Source: Rubrobacter sp.
GTDB taxonomy: Bacteria; Actinomycetota; Rubrobacteria; Rubrobacterales; Rubrobacteraceae
NCBI GenBank assembly: GCA_016781775.1
Contig: JADDPR010000466.1
Coordinates: forward strand, 5,672-23,890
Direction of reading: 5' to 3'
Length of the DNA: 18,219 nucleotides
Made by a program: the position numbers and the translations under genes. Below, in pieces: positions 1 through 7,843 of the stretch. The stretch's first letter is position 1. The number at the start of each line of letters is the position of its first letter. The notes below the pieces were generated by a model. That model saw nothing but the letters and a program-made list of their open reading frames with translations, was not told the DNA's origin and ran no database searches.

Positions 1-47
1 AAGGACGTACCGAGGAGGAGGAGGAGGAGGAGGAGGAATCGGCGTGA
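1..47 (+). CDS. 3' end of an unidentified gene (poly-Glu tail), partial
   Basis: The frame starting at base 3 reads Gly-Arg-Thr, nine consecutive Glu, Ser-Ala and then TGA at 45-47. An acidic tail encoded by GAG codons fits the codon use of the neighbours better than the poly-Arg or poly-Gly of the other two frames, which are also open here. The stop overlaps a GTG (44-46) that could begin a 16-residue peptide ending at 94, with AGGAGG repeats upstream acting as a ribosome site. Nothing in so short a stretch identifies the gene, and the frame choice is a guess. Confidence 0.3.
   Translation, partial: GRTEEEEEEEEESA
12..35 (+). repeat. (GAG)8 trinucleotide microsatellite
   Basis: Eight perfect GAG units followed by GAA. 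In the likely coding frame this gives a poly-glutamate tail. It is also a string of Shine-Dalgarno-like AGGAGG sequences just before a possible GTG start at 44. Such repeats can change length by slippage without shifting the frame. Confidence 0.85.
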
Positions 48-152
48 GCGAGGATAAGCCATTCCTCGATGCGCTCATGCTTGAAGGTGAATGAGCCGCC
101 ACATCCGAGGGGGACATAGCTAGCCCGGCTCTAATCAGTAAGGAGGATCGAC

Positions 153-713
153 GTGAGAAAAGTAGTCGTGTCGGAGTTCGTGTCGGTGGACGGCGTGATG
201 GAGAACCCGAGTTGGACCTTCCAGTTCGGAAGCGAAGAACAGGAGAAGTACAAGCTCGACGAACTCCTCGCGAGCGACGCCCTGCTGCTCGGAAGGGTGA
301 CCTACGAGGGCTTCGCGGGTGCCTGGCCGTCGATGACCGACGAAGTGGGTTTCGCCGACAGGATGAACGGCCTCCCCAAGTACGTCGTCTCGACGGCCCT
401 GGAAGAGCCCCTCGGATGGAACAACTCGACGATCATCAAGGGGGACGTCGCGGAGGAGGTATCCAGGCTGAAGCAGCAGCCCGGAGGGGACATCCTGATC
501 GGCGGGAGCGCCGACCTGGTGAACACGCTGATGGAGCACGACCTGGTGGACGAGTACCGGCTCATGGTCTTCCCCGTCGTCGTGGGGAGCGGAAAACGGC
601 TCTTCAGAGGCGGGGGCGATAGGAAGGCTCTGAGGCTCGTGGAGACGAAGACGTTCGACTCGGGGGTCATCGTCCTCACCTACCGGCCGGCCCGAACGGA
701 AGCGGAAGGATAA
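153..713 (+). CDS. RibD C-terminal / dihydrofolate reductase-like family protein
   Basis: A 186-residue cytoplasmic protein starting at GTG 153, placed by AGGAGG at 141-146, six bases upstream. It matches the stand-alone RibD_C/DHFR-like fold (YwjB/YyaP type): an N-terminal strand leading to SVDGVMENP (residues 12-19 region), the LLLGRVTYEGF motif near 44-54, and the C-terminal block GGDILIGGSADLVNTL (about 111-126) followed by DEYRLMVFPVVVGSGKRLF, which in this family lines the NADPH site. Family members are NAD(P)H-dependent reductases; most have no known substrate, and this length is typical of the solo form rather than the bifunctional riboflavin enzyme RibD. No folate or riboflavin gene is adjacent, so the substrate cannot be inferred. 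It appears monocistronic: the next gene begins about 400 bases downstream. Confidence 0.88.
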   Translation: MRKVVVSEFVSVDGVMENPSWTFQFGSEEQEKYKLDELLASDALLLGRVTYEGFAGAWPSMTDEVGFADRMNGLPKYVVSTALEEPLGWNNSTIIKGDVAEEVSRLKQQPGGDILIGGSADLVNTLMEHDLVDEYRLMVFPVVVGSGKRLFRGGGDRKALRLVETKTFDSGVIVLTYRPARTEAEG

Positions 714-1110
714 ACGACGCTTCTACTTCTGGGCAGGAACGACGTGGTCTACGGGACGGAACGGCTCCATCGGCGATGCCGTCGCTCGCGCCCCCGCCCG
801 TGAAGGAGCGGGGGTCTTCCCCACCGGCCACCCCTTGCCTCGCTCGACTCCGTTGCCGGGGAAAGTCGCGTCGCCCGAGGGACGGGAGAGGGCCGGCGCG
901 ATGACGGCGACCGTCGCCAGCCTGACATACGGTACGGTAGTTGAATAGGGCGCCCGCGGTCGAAGAGGGGCGTGCGCATCTCGACCATGCCACCGGCGCC
1001 AGGACCAACAGCCCCGGACGGTCGAGGCCAAGTGCCTGACTCGTGCGGCCAGTTACCCGAAGATCGAGGAGGCACGGACATCCACACGGGTAGTACGAGA
1101 AGGAGCGGAG
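714..1110. other. Intergenic region without a convincing gene
   Basis: About 400 bases between the reductase gene and the MFS pseudogene. Open frames on both strands lack family-like sequence and are probably by-products of high GC. The only structure I can support is a perfect 7-bp G+C hairpin at 791-814. An AAGGAG ribosome site lies at its right end (1100-1105) before the ATG at 1111. No clear -35/-10 pair was found. Confidence 0.5.
791..814 (+). terminator. Possible hairpin terminator downstream of the reductase gene
   Basis: CCCCCGC (791-797) pairs perfectly with GCGGGGG (808-814) around a 10-base loop, about 80 bases after the stop at 713. The following bases (TCTTCC) are only weakly T-rich, so this may be a weak or Rho-assisted terminator rather than a classical one. 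Confidence 0.35.
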
Positions 1111-2581
1111 ATGGCGGAACCTAAGGATTCGCGGTCACGGAAGAAACGTCCGAGCGACCGGCGCCGGTGGTTCGCGCTGTTACTGGTGTGCGCCGCGCAG
1201 CTCATGCTCGTCCTCGACGGCACGATCGTGAACGTGGCGCTGCCGGCGATCGGCAACTCCCTGGGCTTCTCGGAGGTGGGGCTCTCGTGGGTGGTGAACG
1301 CGTACCTCCTGACCTTCGGCGGCTTCCTCCTTCTGGGCGGCCGGGCCGGCGACCTCTTCGGGCGGCGGCGGGTTTTTATGGCAGGTCTCATCCTCTTTAC
1401 GGTCTCATCCTCTTTACGGTCGCCTCGCTCCTCTGCGGTCTCGCGTTCTCTCAGGGCCTGCTCGTCGGCGCCAGGGCCCTGCAAGGAATAGGCGGGGCGC
1501 TCATGGCCCCCGCGGCGCTCTCCATCGTCATAACCACTTTCAGGGACCCGGGGGAGCGGGCGCGGGCGATGGGCATCTGAGGCTTCGTCGCCTCGAGCGG
1601 CGGGTCCATCGGGGTTTTTCTGGGGGGCATCCTCACGCAGACGATGGGGTGGCCCTGGATCTTCCTGGTCAACCTCCCCATCGGCCTCGCGGCCCTCGCC
1701 CTCTGTCCGCCCCTCCTCGATCCGGACCCCGCGCCCGAGAAACGCGGCGGCTTCGACCTGCCCGGCGCTCTCCTCATCACCCTCTCCCTGGTGACGGCCG
1801 TCTACGCCATCATCGGGGTCGGCGACAACCCGATCGTCCTGACCTTCGCCCTCCTCGTCTTGTCGGCCCTGCTCCTGGCCGCCTTCTCCGCCGTGGAGCA
1901 GAAGACGGCGGCCCCCCTGGTCCTCCGGGCATCTTCTCCCGATCGCGTAACCTCGTGGTAAGCAACGTCGTCATGGTCCTCACCGTCGCGGGGGTCGTCG
2001 GATGGTTCTTCTTCAGCGCCCTCTACCTCCAGAGGGTCCTCCGCTACGACTCCTTCGCGACGGGGCTCGCCTACCTGCCGGGGACGATCGCGATAGGCGC
2101 GCTCTCCTACAGCGCGGCGGCGAAAGTCGTGAACCGCTTCGGCATAAAACCGGCCATAGTCGTGGGGATGGGGCTCATGGCCCTCGGGCTCGTGCTCTTC
2201 GGTCGGGCGCCGGTCGGGGGCGGTTTTCTCGTCGACGTCCTCCCCGGAATGCTCGTCCTCGGGGTCGGGGCGGCGGTGGCGTTTATGTCCGTGATTCTCG
2301 CCTCCACCGTCGGCGTCCCCGAGAGCGAGGCCGGCCTCGCCTCGGGCCTCGTGAACACCTCCCAGCAGGTGGGCGGCGCTCTGGGCCTCGCCGTCCTTGC
2401 GAGCCTCGCCGCCGCCTACACCGGCCTCGTGACGGGCACCCAGGACCCCGTCGCCGCGCTCAACTCCGGTTACCACGCAGCCTTCCTCGTGAGCGCCGCG
2501 TGCCTACTGATGGGCGCCCTACTCGCCGCGACCCTGCTCCGCCTCCCCAAAGAAGCAAGCCCGCAAGGGCCGAGAAACTAG
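1111..2581 (+). pseudogene. DHA2-family MFS multidrug efflux transporter, three disabling lesions
   Basis: Joined across frames, the sequence reads as a 14-helix DHA2 (EmrB/QacA-type) drug:proton antiporter. The start ATG 1111 has AAGGAG at 1100-1105. TM1 carries LDGTIVNVALPAI; motif A of the TM2-3 loop is GRAGDLFGRRRVF; the TM5 region contains GFVASSGGSIGVFLGG. Three lesions break it. (1) A perfect 17-bp tandem duplication (1384-1400 and 1401-1417) shifts the frame; removing one copy restores AGLILFTVASLLCGLAFSQG. (2) TGA at 1578-1580 sits where Trp is expected between GI and GFVAS. (3) One base is missing near 1921-1930, where APLV should run on into PPGIF. The C-terminal half then stays open to TAG 2579-2581. 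A substitution, a duplication and a deletion together point to real decay rather than read error. Confidence 0.9.
1384..1417 (+). repeat. 17-bp perfect tandem duplication inside the MFS pseudogene
   Basis: GGTCTCATCCTCTTTAC occurs twice back to back (1384-1400, 1401-1417), and GGTC begins again at 1418. Seventeen is not a multiple of three, so the duplication alone inactivates the reading frame. It looks like a replication-slippage or short-homology event, since the first bases of the unit (GGTC) recur directly after it. Confidence 0.95.
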
Positions 2582-2654
2582 CCGTTCGTACGGTTAACCC
2601 GGGCTCGGTCCTCTGAGAGAATGACGCCAGGTCGTTGCGGAGCGTGAGAGGACG

Positions 2655-3188
2655 GTGGCGGTGGCGGGCGAAGAGAACAAGCGTGTGTACAGGCGCTACA
2701 TCGAGCTCCTGAACGCGCAGGATTTCGGGGCGCTGGACGAGGTCGTCAACCCCGAGAAGTACCGCGAGATCTGCGTCGGGTTCACCCGGGGCTGGGTGGA
2801 CCTCCCCGAGGCGGTGACCTCGCTGGAGAAGGTGGTGGCCGGCATCCCCGACCTGCACGCGCGCATAGACGACGTGGCGGCCGACGGCGACAGGGTTTAC
2901 GCGCGCCTGACGGTGACGGGCACGAATTCGGGGCGCTTCTTCGGCGCGCCTCCCACCGGACGCTCCTACGAGGCGAGCATGTTCGACTACGCCAGGATCG
3001 AGGACGGCAGGATCGTCGAGCGGATCCAGCAGTCCGACACCCTCTCGCAGCTCACGCAGATGTACGGGGGCGCCGCCAAGAAGGCCGCCGTCGCGGGCGC
3101 CGGTCTCCTCGGCGCAGCGGCCCTCCTCGCCCTCGGAAGGCGGCGTAGGGGACGACCGGGCCTCCTACGAGGCCTTGCCGCCTTTTAG
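2655..3188 (+). CDS. SnoaL-like (ester cyclase/NTF2-fold) protein with C-terminal membrane helix
   Basis: A 177-residue protein. Residues 1-135 have the SnoaL-like pattern: an N-terminal helix with NKRVYRRYIELLNAQDF, a D-E-V-V-N turn, VVAGIPDLHARIDDVAADGD, then the R-F-x-G-x-P-P-T-G-R-x-Y segment and an IEDGRIVERIQQSD strand. The fold covers polyketide cyclases, isomerases and many uncharacterised small hydrolase-like proteins, so the substrate is unknown. Unusually, residues about 141-160 are an Ala/Leu/Gly-rich hydrophobic helix followed by RRRR, which predicts a C-terminal membrane anchor with the catalytic domain in the cytoplasm (positive-inside rule). Start: GTG 2655 is close to GAGAGGA (2645-2651), while GTG 2661 has better spacing, so two residues are uncertain. 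The downstream membrane-protein gene follows within 15 bases or overlaps. Confidence 0.78.
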   Translation: MAVAGEENKRVYRRYIELLNAQDFGALDEVVNPEKYREICVGFTRGWVDLPEAVTSLEKVVAGIPDLHARIDDVAADGDRVYARLTVTGTNSGRFFGAPPTGRSYEASMFDYARIEDGRIVERIQQSDTLSQLTQMYGGAAKKAAVAGAGLLGAAALLALGRRRRGRPGLLRGLAAF

Positions 3189-3201
3189 GGGGAGAACAGG
3201 C

Positions 3202-3609
3202 GTGCTCGTGCTGCTGGCGAACGTGGCGGCGGTCCTGTTCATGGCGGGTCTCATCTGGACAATGCAGTTCGTCCACTATCCGCTCTTCGACCGGGGCGGT
3301 GTCGAAGCCTTCCCGGCCTACGAGACCGCCCACAACCGGCTCTTCTTCCTCGTGGCCGGCCCCGGGGTGCTCCTACTCTTCGCGAGGCCGCCGCAGGTCC
3401 CCCTGTGGGCGGCCCTCCTGGGGCTCGTGCTCTTCGCGGTGATCTCGGCCTCCACCGCGCTCTTGCAGGCCCCGCAGCACGGGATCTTGAGCCGCGGCTT
3501 CGACCGGGGCGCGTACGAATTTGTCCTGAGGACAAACTGGATCCGAACCGCCGCCTGGTCGGCCTACGGGCTACTCTGCCTCTGGATGGTCTGGCGAACC
3601 ACCTCCTGA
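3202..3609 (+). CDS. Small integral membrane protein, four helices, unknown function
   Basis: About 135 residues with four predicted membrane helices (near 1-20, 53-66, 70-90 and 115-130 from the chosen start). GTG 3202 is chosen because AGGGGGAG lies directly upstream; a TTG at 3175 is in frame but would overlap the preceding gene by 14 bases with no ribosome site. Conserved-looking features are IWTMQFVHYPLF after helix 1, FPAYETAHNRLFF before helix 2, and RTNWIRTAAWSAYGLL in helix 4; their His, Tyr and Arg residues could sit in a membrane-embedded site. I recognise the H-Y-P and Y-x-x-x-H pattern as that of small bacterial membrane proteins annotated hypothetical but cannot name a function. 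It is probably co-transcribed with the SnoaL-like gene 13 bases upstream. Confidence 0.72.
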   Translation: MLVLLANVAAVLFMAGLIWTMQFVHYPLFDRGGVEAFPAYETAHNRLFFLVAGPGVLLLFARPPQVPLWAALLGLVLFAVISASTALLQAPQHGILSRGFDRGAYEFVLRTNWIRTAAWSAYGLLCLWMVWRTTS

Positions 3610-3765
3610 GAAGAGTAAGGGGTCCCTCGAAACACGCGCGCCCCTACCGATCCCCTCGCCGCCCACCGCGCGGGGCCAGCGACGGCCACAGGAGCATCGC
3701 ACCAGCGGTACGGCTTCCCCGGCGGCCAGGATACCTCCGGTTGCGACGTAGTACCCTTTCCTCCT

Positions 3766-5463
3766 GTGAAACCCGGGGGCGCGAGGTCGAGTTCGTACGG
3801 TGGTAATGGTCTCTTGGGGAGGCCGGGCGCTGCGTCGCTCGGCGCGGTAGTCGGGCTCTTCGTCTTCCTCCTCTACCTGGGGACGCTCGCCCCGACGGTC
3901 CTGTACTACGACTACCCTGAGCTCTTCGACCCAGCGATGCTGCAGGCCGAAGCCTCCGTGCTCGGCATCGGGCACCCGAGCGGGTACCCAACCTACATGA
4001 TGCTCACCCACCTCTTCACCTATCTGCCGTTCGGGGATGGAGCATACGGGGTCAACCTCGCCTCGGCCGTCTACGGGACGCTCGCGATAGTCGCGATCTA
4101 CGGGGTGGCGCTCCGGTTGAGCGGTTACGCCGCCGCCGCGGTCGGCGCCCTGGCGCTGGGGGTCAGCCCGCTGTTCTGGAGTCAGGCCGTTATCGCGGAG
4201 GTCTACACCCTGAACGCGCTCTTCATCGCGGTAGTCGTCTCCGTCCTCCTACTCTGGAGGGACCGCCGGAACGACCGCTACCTCCTGCTCGCGGCCTTCC
4301 TCATGGGCCTCTCGCTCACCCATCACCTGACGAGCGGGTTGCTGATCCCCGCCGGTCTCGCCTTTGTGTTCGCCGTCGACCGGAAGAAGCTTCGGCGGCC
4401 CGGGCTCCTGCTGAAGGGTCTCGGGCTCTTCCTCGTGGGCCTCCTACCGTACCTCTACCTGCCCATCAGGGCGGCCATGGAGGCTCCCCTCAACGAGGCC
4501 GACCCTTCGAGCCCGGGCCGCTTCCTGCTGCTCGTAACGGGGGGCAGCTACCTTCTGAAGCTCCTCGCGGACCTCGAGACGGGGGCCGCGCCGGGCTCGG
4601 ACGAGGTCCCCTCGCGCTCGCAGCCCATCCTCCAGGACGTCGCCGACCGGCTCACGATCCACGGCGAGTACCTCTACGCGCAGTTCCCCCTGCTGCTCAT
4701 GCTCGCCGGTCTGCTGGGCGCGCTCCACCTCGTGCGTAAGGACCGCGCGGCGGCGCTCCTGTTGGGTATCACCTTCCTCGGCTGGCTCGTCCACGCCCTC
4801 ACCTACGGGGTAGAGGACTACTACATCTTCCTCCTCCCGGCGTACGTGATCCTCAGCCTCTTCGTCGCCGTGGGCGTGGGCGTGGTCTTGCGGAAGGCGA
4901 GCTCGTTGGCGGGGCGTCTCGTCGAGAGCCCGCGCTCACGGACGGCGCTGGTGCTCGTGCTCTCCGGGCTGGCGCTCGCGGTCCCGCTCTTCGGGGTGCG
5001 GGAGAGCTACGCCTCCGAGGATCGCAGCGGGGAGGACTTCGGGCGGCGGACGATCGAGTCCGTCGCAGAGAACGTGGCGCCGGATGCCACGGTCCTGCAC
5101 CACCGGAGCTCGCTCTGGTACATGGTCCTCGTCGAGAACCGCCGCCGCGACCTCACGCTCGTGGACCCCTTCAAGACCTCCTGGCTCCGCTACGAGGACG
5201 TCGTCTGGCCGGATCGCCTGAACGCCACCCAATCCGCCGAGCGTTACGGCACCGCCGACATAAGCGGGGTCGAGGCCGCGCGGCGGGCCGCGGAGGAGGG
5301 CCCCGTCTACCTACTCGACCACGACATACTCGGTCGGGTCGTCGGCGAAGGCACCTTCCGGGAGGCCGGCTTCGAGACGGTACCCGTGGACGCGGAGGTG
5401 GGCCTCTACGAGCTCGTCCCGGAGGGGGGCGAGCCTTATGGTGCCGGATCGGATGGGGGATGA
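3766..5463 (+). CDS. DUF2723 membrane protein, GT-C-type (TMEM260-like) glycosyltransferase
   Basis: A 565-residue polytopic membrane protein. DUF2723 proteins share the GT-C fold; the eukaryotic member TMEM260 is a protein O-mannosyltransferase, and bacterial members are thought to move a sugar from a polyprenyl-phosphate donor to an acceptor outside the membrane. Diagnostic features are the first extracellular loop after TM1 with acidic residues D49 and E52 (YYDYPELFD, the D-x-x-E position) and GIGHPSGYPTYMM at about 67-79, close to the family's GxxHPPGYP signature. About ten helices follow to residue 400, then a soluble C-terminal domain of some 150 residues. GTG 3766 is the first in-frame start, with CCTCCT rather than a clear ribosome site upstream, so the N-terminus is uncertain; TTG 3814 is an alternative. 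The next GT-C-like gene lies 101 bases downstream on the same strand, suggesting a shared pathway. Confidence 0.82.
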   Translation: MKPGGARSSSYGGNGLLGRPGAASLGAVVGLFVFLLYLGTLAPTVLYYDYPELFDPAMLQAEASVLGIGHPSGYPTYMMLTHLFTYLPFGDGAYGVNLASAVYGTLAIVAIYGVALRLSGYAAAAVGALALGVSPLFWSQAVIAEVYTLNALFIAVVVSVLLLWRDRRNDRYLLLAAFLMGLSLTHHLTSGLLIPAGLAFVFAVDRKKLRRPGLLLKGLGLFLVGLLPYLYLPIRAAMEAPLNEADPSSPGRFLLLVTGGSYLLKLLADLETGAAPGSDEVPSRSQPILQDVADRLTIHGEYLYAQFPLLLMLAGLLGALHLVRKDRAAALLLGITFLGWLVHALTYGVEDYYIFLLPAYVILSLFVAVGVGVVLRKASSLAGRLVESPRSRTALVLVLSGLALAVPLFGVRESYASEDRSGEDFGRRTIESVAENVAPDATVLHHRSSLWYMVLVENRRRDLTLVDPFKTSWLRYEDVVWPDRLNATQSAERYGTADISGVEAARRAAEEGPVYLLDHDILGRVVGEGTFREAGFETVPVDAEVGLYELVPEGGEPYGAGSDGG

Positions 5464-5499
5464 GTCGGAGAAGTTGCCTAAAAAGCTTCCCACACCGGC

Positions 5500-5505
5500 T
5501 ATAGT
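5500..5505 (+). promoter_or_regulatory. Possible -10 element upstream of the second GT-C gene
   Basis: TATAGT (5500-5505), five of six matches to TATAAT, lies in the 101-base gap between the two glycosyltransferase genes, in a locally A+T-richer patch. TTGCCT at 5474-5479 is the only -35-like hexamer, but the 20-base spacer is long. The downstream gene may therefore have its own promoter. Confidence 0.3.
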
Positions 5506-5564
5506 AATGTACCCGGAGAGCAACGTACTCGGGCGGGCCAACGTTCGGAGGGACGACCGCGACC

Positions 5565-7187
5565 ATGTTCCAGTATGAGCCGATAACGCCGAAGAAGAAG
5601 CGGTCGCCGCGTGCCCGCAAGGCTTTCGCGCTCCTTCTGGTGCTGTTCCTCGCGGCGGCCGTGTACTACGGGAACAGCTTCGAGGGCGCGCTCTCCCGGG
5701 ACAACGCCATCTACCTCTACAGCGGCCAGAGGATGGCGGAGGGGATACCGCCCTACGTCAGCATCTTCGACCACAAGGGCCCCCTCGCCCCGATGCTCGT
5801 CGGGATCGGCGTGGCCCTCGGCCCATACCTCGGCGCTACCGACATCACCGCCGTGCGCGCGGTCTTCTTTTTTATCGGCTGCCTCGCCGTGGCCGCGACC
5901 TACCTTCTGGGGAGCAGCCTCTTCAAGTCCCAGAGGGCGGGCCTCTTCACGGCCCTGACCTTCCTCGGGTTCTTCGGCTTCGCCCGCTATGCCGTCTCAT
6001 CCCCGGAGGCGAAGACGCCGATGGTGCTCTTCGAGGTCCTGTGCCTGTTGTTCGCCTCCCAGAGGCGGTGGGCCCTCGCCGGGCTATGCGGCTCGCTCGC
6101 AGCGCTCGTATGGCAGCCCATGGCCGTCTTCTCGCTCGTCGCGTTCGTCCTCGCCGCCACGCAGAAGGACGAACCGCGCCTCAATGCGAGCCTGCGCGCC
6201 GTCGCGGGGGCCGGCGTGCCCGTCGCCGCGACGGGGGCTTACTTCTACTTTCAGGGGGCTCTGGACGAGCTGGTAAACGGGAGCATTCTGTTCAACGCTC
6301 GTTACCTCGACCGGGAGCAGCTTCTCTCCACTGCCGAGTTCTTCGCGCCCGTCAAGGCGATCTTCCAGGGCTACGACACGATCCTGGTCCCCATCGTCGT
6401 CGGCGTGATGCTCACGGCCGTGATCATAGGCCTCGTCACGCTCGGCTCCATTCACCTTTTGAGGAGGGCGTACAGCGGGCCGTTCGGGCGCCCGATGAGG
6501 AAGGGCGCCTTCGCCCCGATCTTCCTCTCCCTCCCCTTCCCCGTCCTGTGGTCGCTCGTGGACTTTCAGGGCTACCCGGACTTCTACGTCTTCATCCCGT
6601 ACGTGGCGATCGGCTTCGGCGGGTTCTTGAGCTTCGTCGTCGGCCGGATCGGGTCGGCCGGCGCCGCCATCCCGGGGGGCACGAGGCTCCTGACCGCGGG
6701 CCTCTGCGCCGCCCTCACCGCGGTCGCCGTGCTCGGCTCGCTCGTCGTGGTCGACCCGGCCCGAGGCGTCAGCACCCTGGATACGGAAGAACGGCCCCCG
6801 GGCCCGAACGACCTCGACTACCAGCGGCAGGCGGCCTCGGAGGTGCAGAGAAGGTTCGGTGAGGACGCCAAGGTCGTCTCCATCGGCGCCCCGCAGCTTC
6901 TCGTCCTCCTCCACAAGACCAACCCGAACCCCTACGCCTTCATCATTCGGGGCATAGACGACCAGATCGCGGTGGAGACCCCCGGCGGGTTCGAAGGCTG
7001 GATCGAGGACCTCGAAGCCTACGATCCGGACGTCATAGCCTTCGGCCGAACCAGCGGCACCCACAGCCCGATGCTCCTCGAATGGCTGGAATCCCGCTAC
7101 GACAAACAGAGAATTGGTCCCTGGACCCTGTACGTAAAAGAAGGCGGCTCCGCCAGCAAGAAACCAAACCGTTCGGCCGCAGGGTAG
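5565..7187 (+). CDS. GT-C/PMT-like membrane glycosyltransferase (polyprenyl-phosphate-sugar dependent), putative
   Basis: A 540-residue membrane protein starting at ATG 5565, with GGAGGGA at 5547-5553. A basic N-terminus (KKKRSPRARK) precedes TM1 (about 20-35). The first outer loop has D46 in SRDNAIYLYSGQRMAEG and then IPPYVSIFDHKGPLAP (61-76). This Asp plus G-x-P-P-Y plus D-x-K-G-P signature is seen in GT-C enzymes related to protein/lipid mannosyl- and arabinosyltransferases, where the Asp is the catalytic or metal-binding residue. Roughly ten helices run to residue 400, followed by a soluble C-terminal domain of about 130 residues (DYQRQAASEVQRRFGEDAKVV onward, quoted here only in part as a landmark) that resembles the periplasmic tails of such enzymes. 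Donor and acceptor cannot be read from the sequence; the DUF2723 neighbour suggests surface glycosylation. It ends in a Lys/Ser-rich tail and faces the convergent YeeE pair. Confidence 0.75.
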   Translation: MFQYEPITPKKKRSPRARKAFALLLVLFLAAAVYYGNSFEGALSRDNAIYLYSGQRMAEGIPPYVSIFDHKGPLAPMLVGIGVALGPYLGATDITAVRAVFFFIGCLAVAATYLLGSSLFKSQRAGLFTALTFLGFFGFARYAVSSPEAKTPMVLFEVLCLLFASQRRWALAGLCGSLAALVWQPMAVFSLVAFVLAATQKDEPRLNASLRAVAGAGVPVAATGAYFYFQGALDELVNGSILFNARYLDREQLLSTAEFFAPVKAIFQGYDTILVPIVVGVMLTAVIIGLVTLGSIHLLRRAYSGPFGRPMRKGAFAPIFLSLPFPVLWSLVDFQGYPDFYVFIPYVAIGFGGFLSFVVGRIGSAGAAIPGGTRLLTAGLCAALTAVAVLGSLVVVDPARGVSTLDTEERPPGPNDLDYQRQAASEVQRRFGEDAKVVSIGAPQLLVLLHKTNPNPYAFIIRGIDDQIAVETPGGFEGWIEDLEAYDPDVIAFGRTSGTHSPMLLEWLESRYDKQRIGPWTLYVKEGGSASKKPNRSAAG

Positions 7188-7356
7188 CACCGCCCGCAAC
7201 ACGTAACAGTAGCCCCGCAGAAGCCGCGGTTGGCTCTCTGAAGGGCCACCCTCGTACCGCGCGCACAGGCACCACCTCAGCCCGCCGGCAACGCCCGAAA
7301 GCGAGCCGACGGGCCGGGATAACGACGCGCCGGGGTTCTAGCGCCGGCCTTCTACG

Positions 7357-7830
7357 CTACCGCTCCACAGGCCTCCCCAAAAGCCTCTCACGGAACCCCA
7401 CCGCGCCCTGCGGACGGGGCAGGTCGAAGAACCACGCGTAGACGGCCATCCCCGCCAGCATCGAGGCCACGAAGGCCAGCACCGGCGTCAAGCCGGTGGC
7501 GAGGGCCGCCACGGCGGGACCCGGGCAGAACCCGGAGAGCCCCCATCCAACGCCGAAGAGGGCGGCGCCCCCGATGAGTCGACGGTCCAGGGCGTTCTTC
7601 GTGGGCAAAGCGAAGCCGTCCGCGAAGATGGGGCGTGGGCGTCTGAGGATCAGGCGAAACGCGGGGAGGGTGACCAGGAGCGCCCCGCCCATCACGAAGG
7701 CGAGGGTCGGGTCCCAGTCTCCCGCGACGTCGAGGAAGCCTATGACTTTTCGCGGGTCCATCATGCCGGAGACGGCGAGCCCCAAGCCGAAGAGCGCGCC
7801 GGAGAACAAGGCGACGATCGTCTTTGTCAT
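7357..7830 (-). CDS. YeeE/YedE-family sulfur transporter half (DUF6691-like), second gene of pair
   Basis: A 157-residue protein with four or five predicted helices. It belongs to the split form of the YeeE/YedE (TsuA, DUF395) family, in which two small proteins together make the transporter that in TsuA carries thiosulfate. The N-terminal motif GALFGLGLAVSGMMDPRKV (10-28) and the later GWGLSGFCPGPAVAAL (95-110), with C102, are the two pseudo-symmetric family signatures; the Cys is thought to contact the sulfur substrate. The start ATG (7828-7830) is preceded by GGGAGG with 7-base spacing. It lies 13 bases after the partner gene's stop, so the two are surely one transcript. An Fe-S carrier gene is next upstream, which fits a sulfur theme, but that gene has its own terminator. 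Confidence 0.87.
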   Translation of the reverse strand: MTKTIVALFSGALFGLGLAVSGMMDPRKVIGFLDVAGDWDPTLAFVMGGALLVTLPAFRLILRRPRPIFADGFALPTKNALDRRLIGGAALFGVGWGLSGFCPGPAVAALATGLTPVLAFVASMLAGMAVYAWFFDLPRPQGAVGFRERLLGRPVER

Positions 7831-7843
7831 GCCGGTACCTCCC

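Noticed and set aside
6084..7202. A 372-codon open frame antisense to the second glycosyltransferase gene
   Set aside because: Its charged, low-complexity composition mirrors the sense codons, and the sense frame encodes a coherent membrane protein with a ribosome site.
7312..7349. GGCCGG and CCGGCC as a terminator between the convergent glycosyltransferase and YeeE genes
   Set aside because: Only 6 bp with a 26-base loop and no T-run; expected by chance at this base composition.
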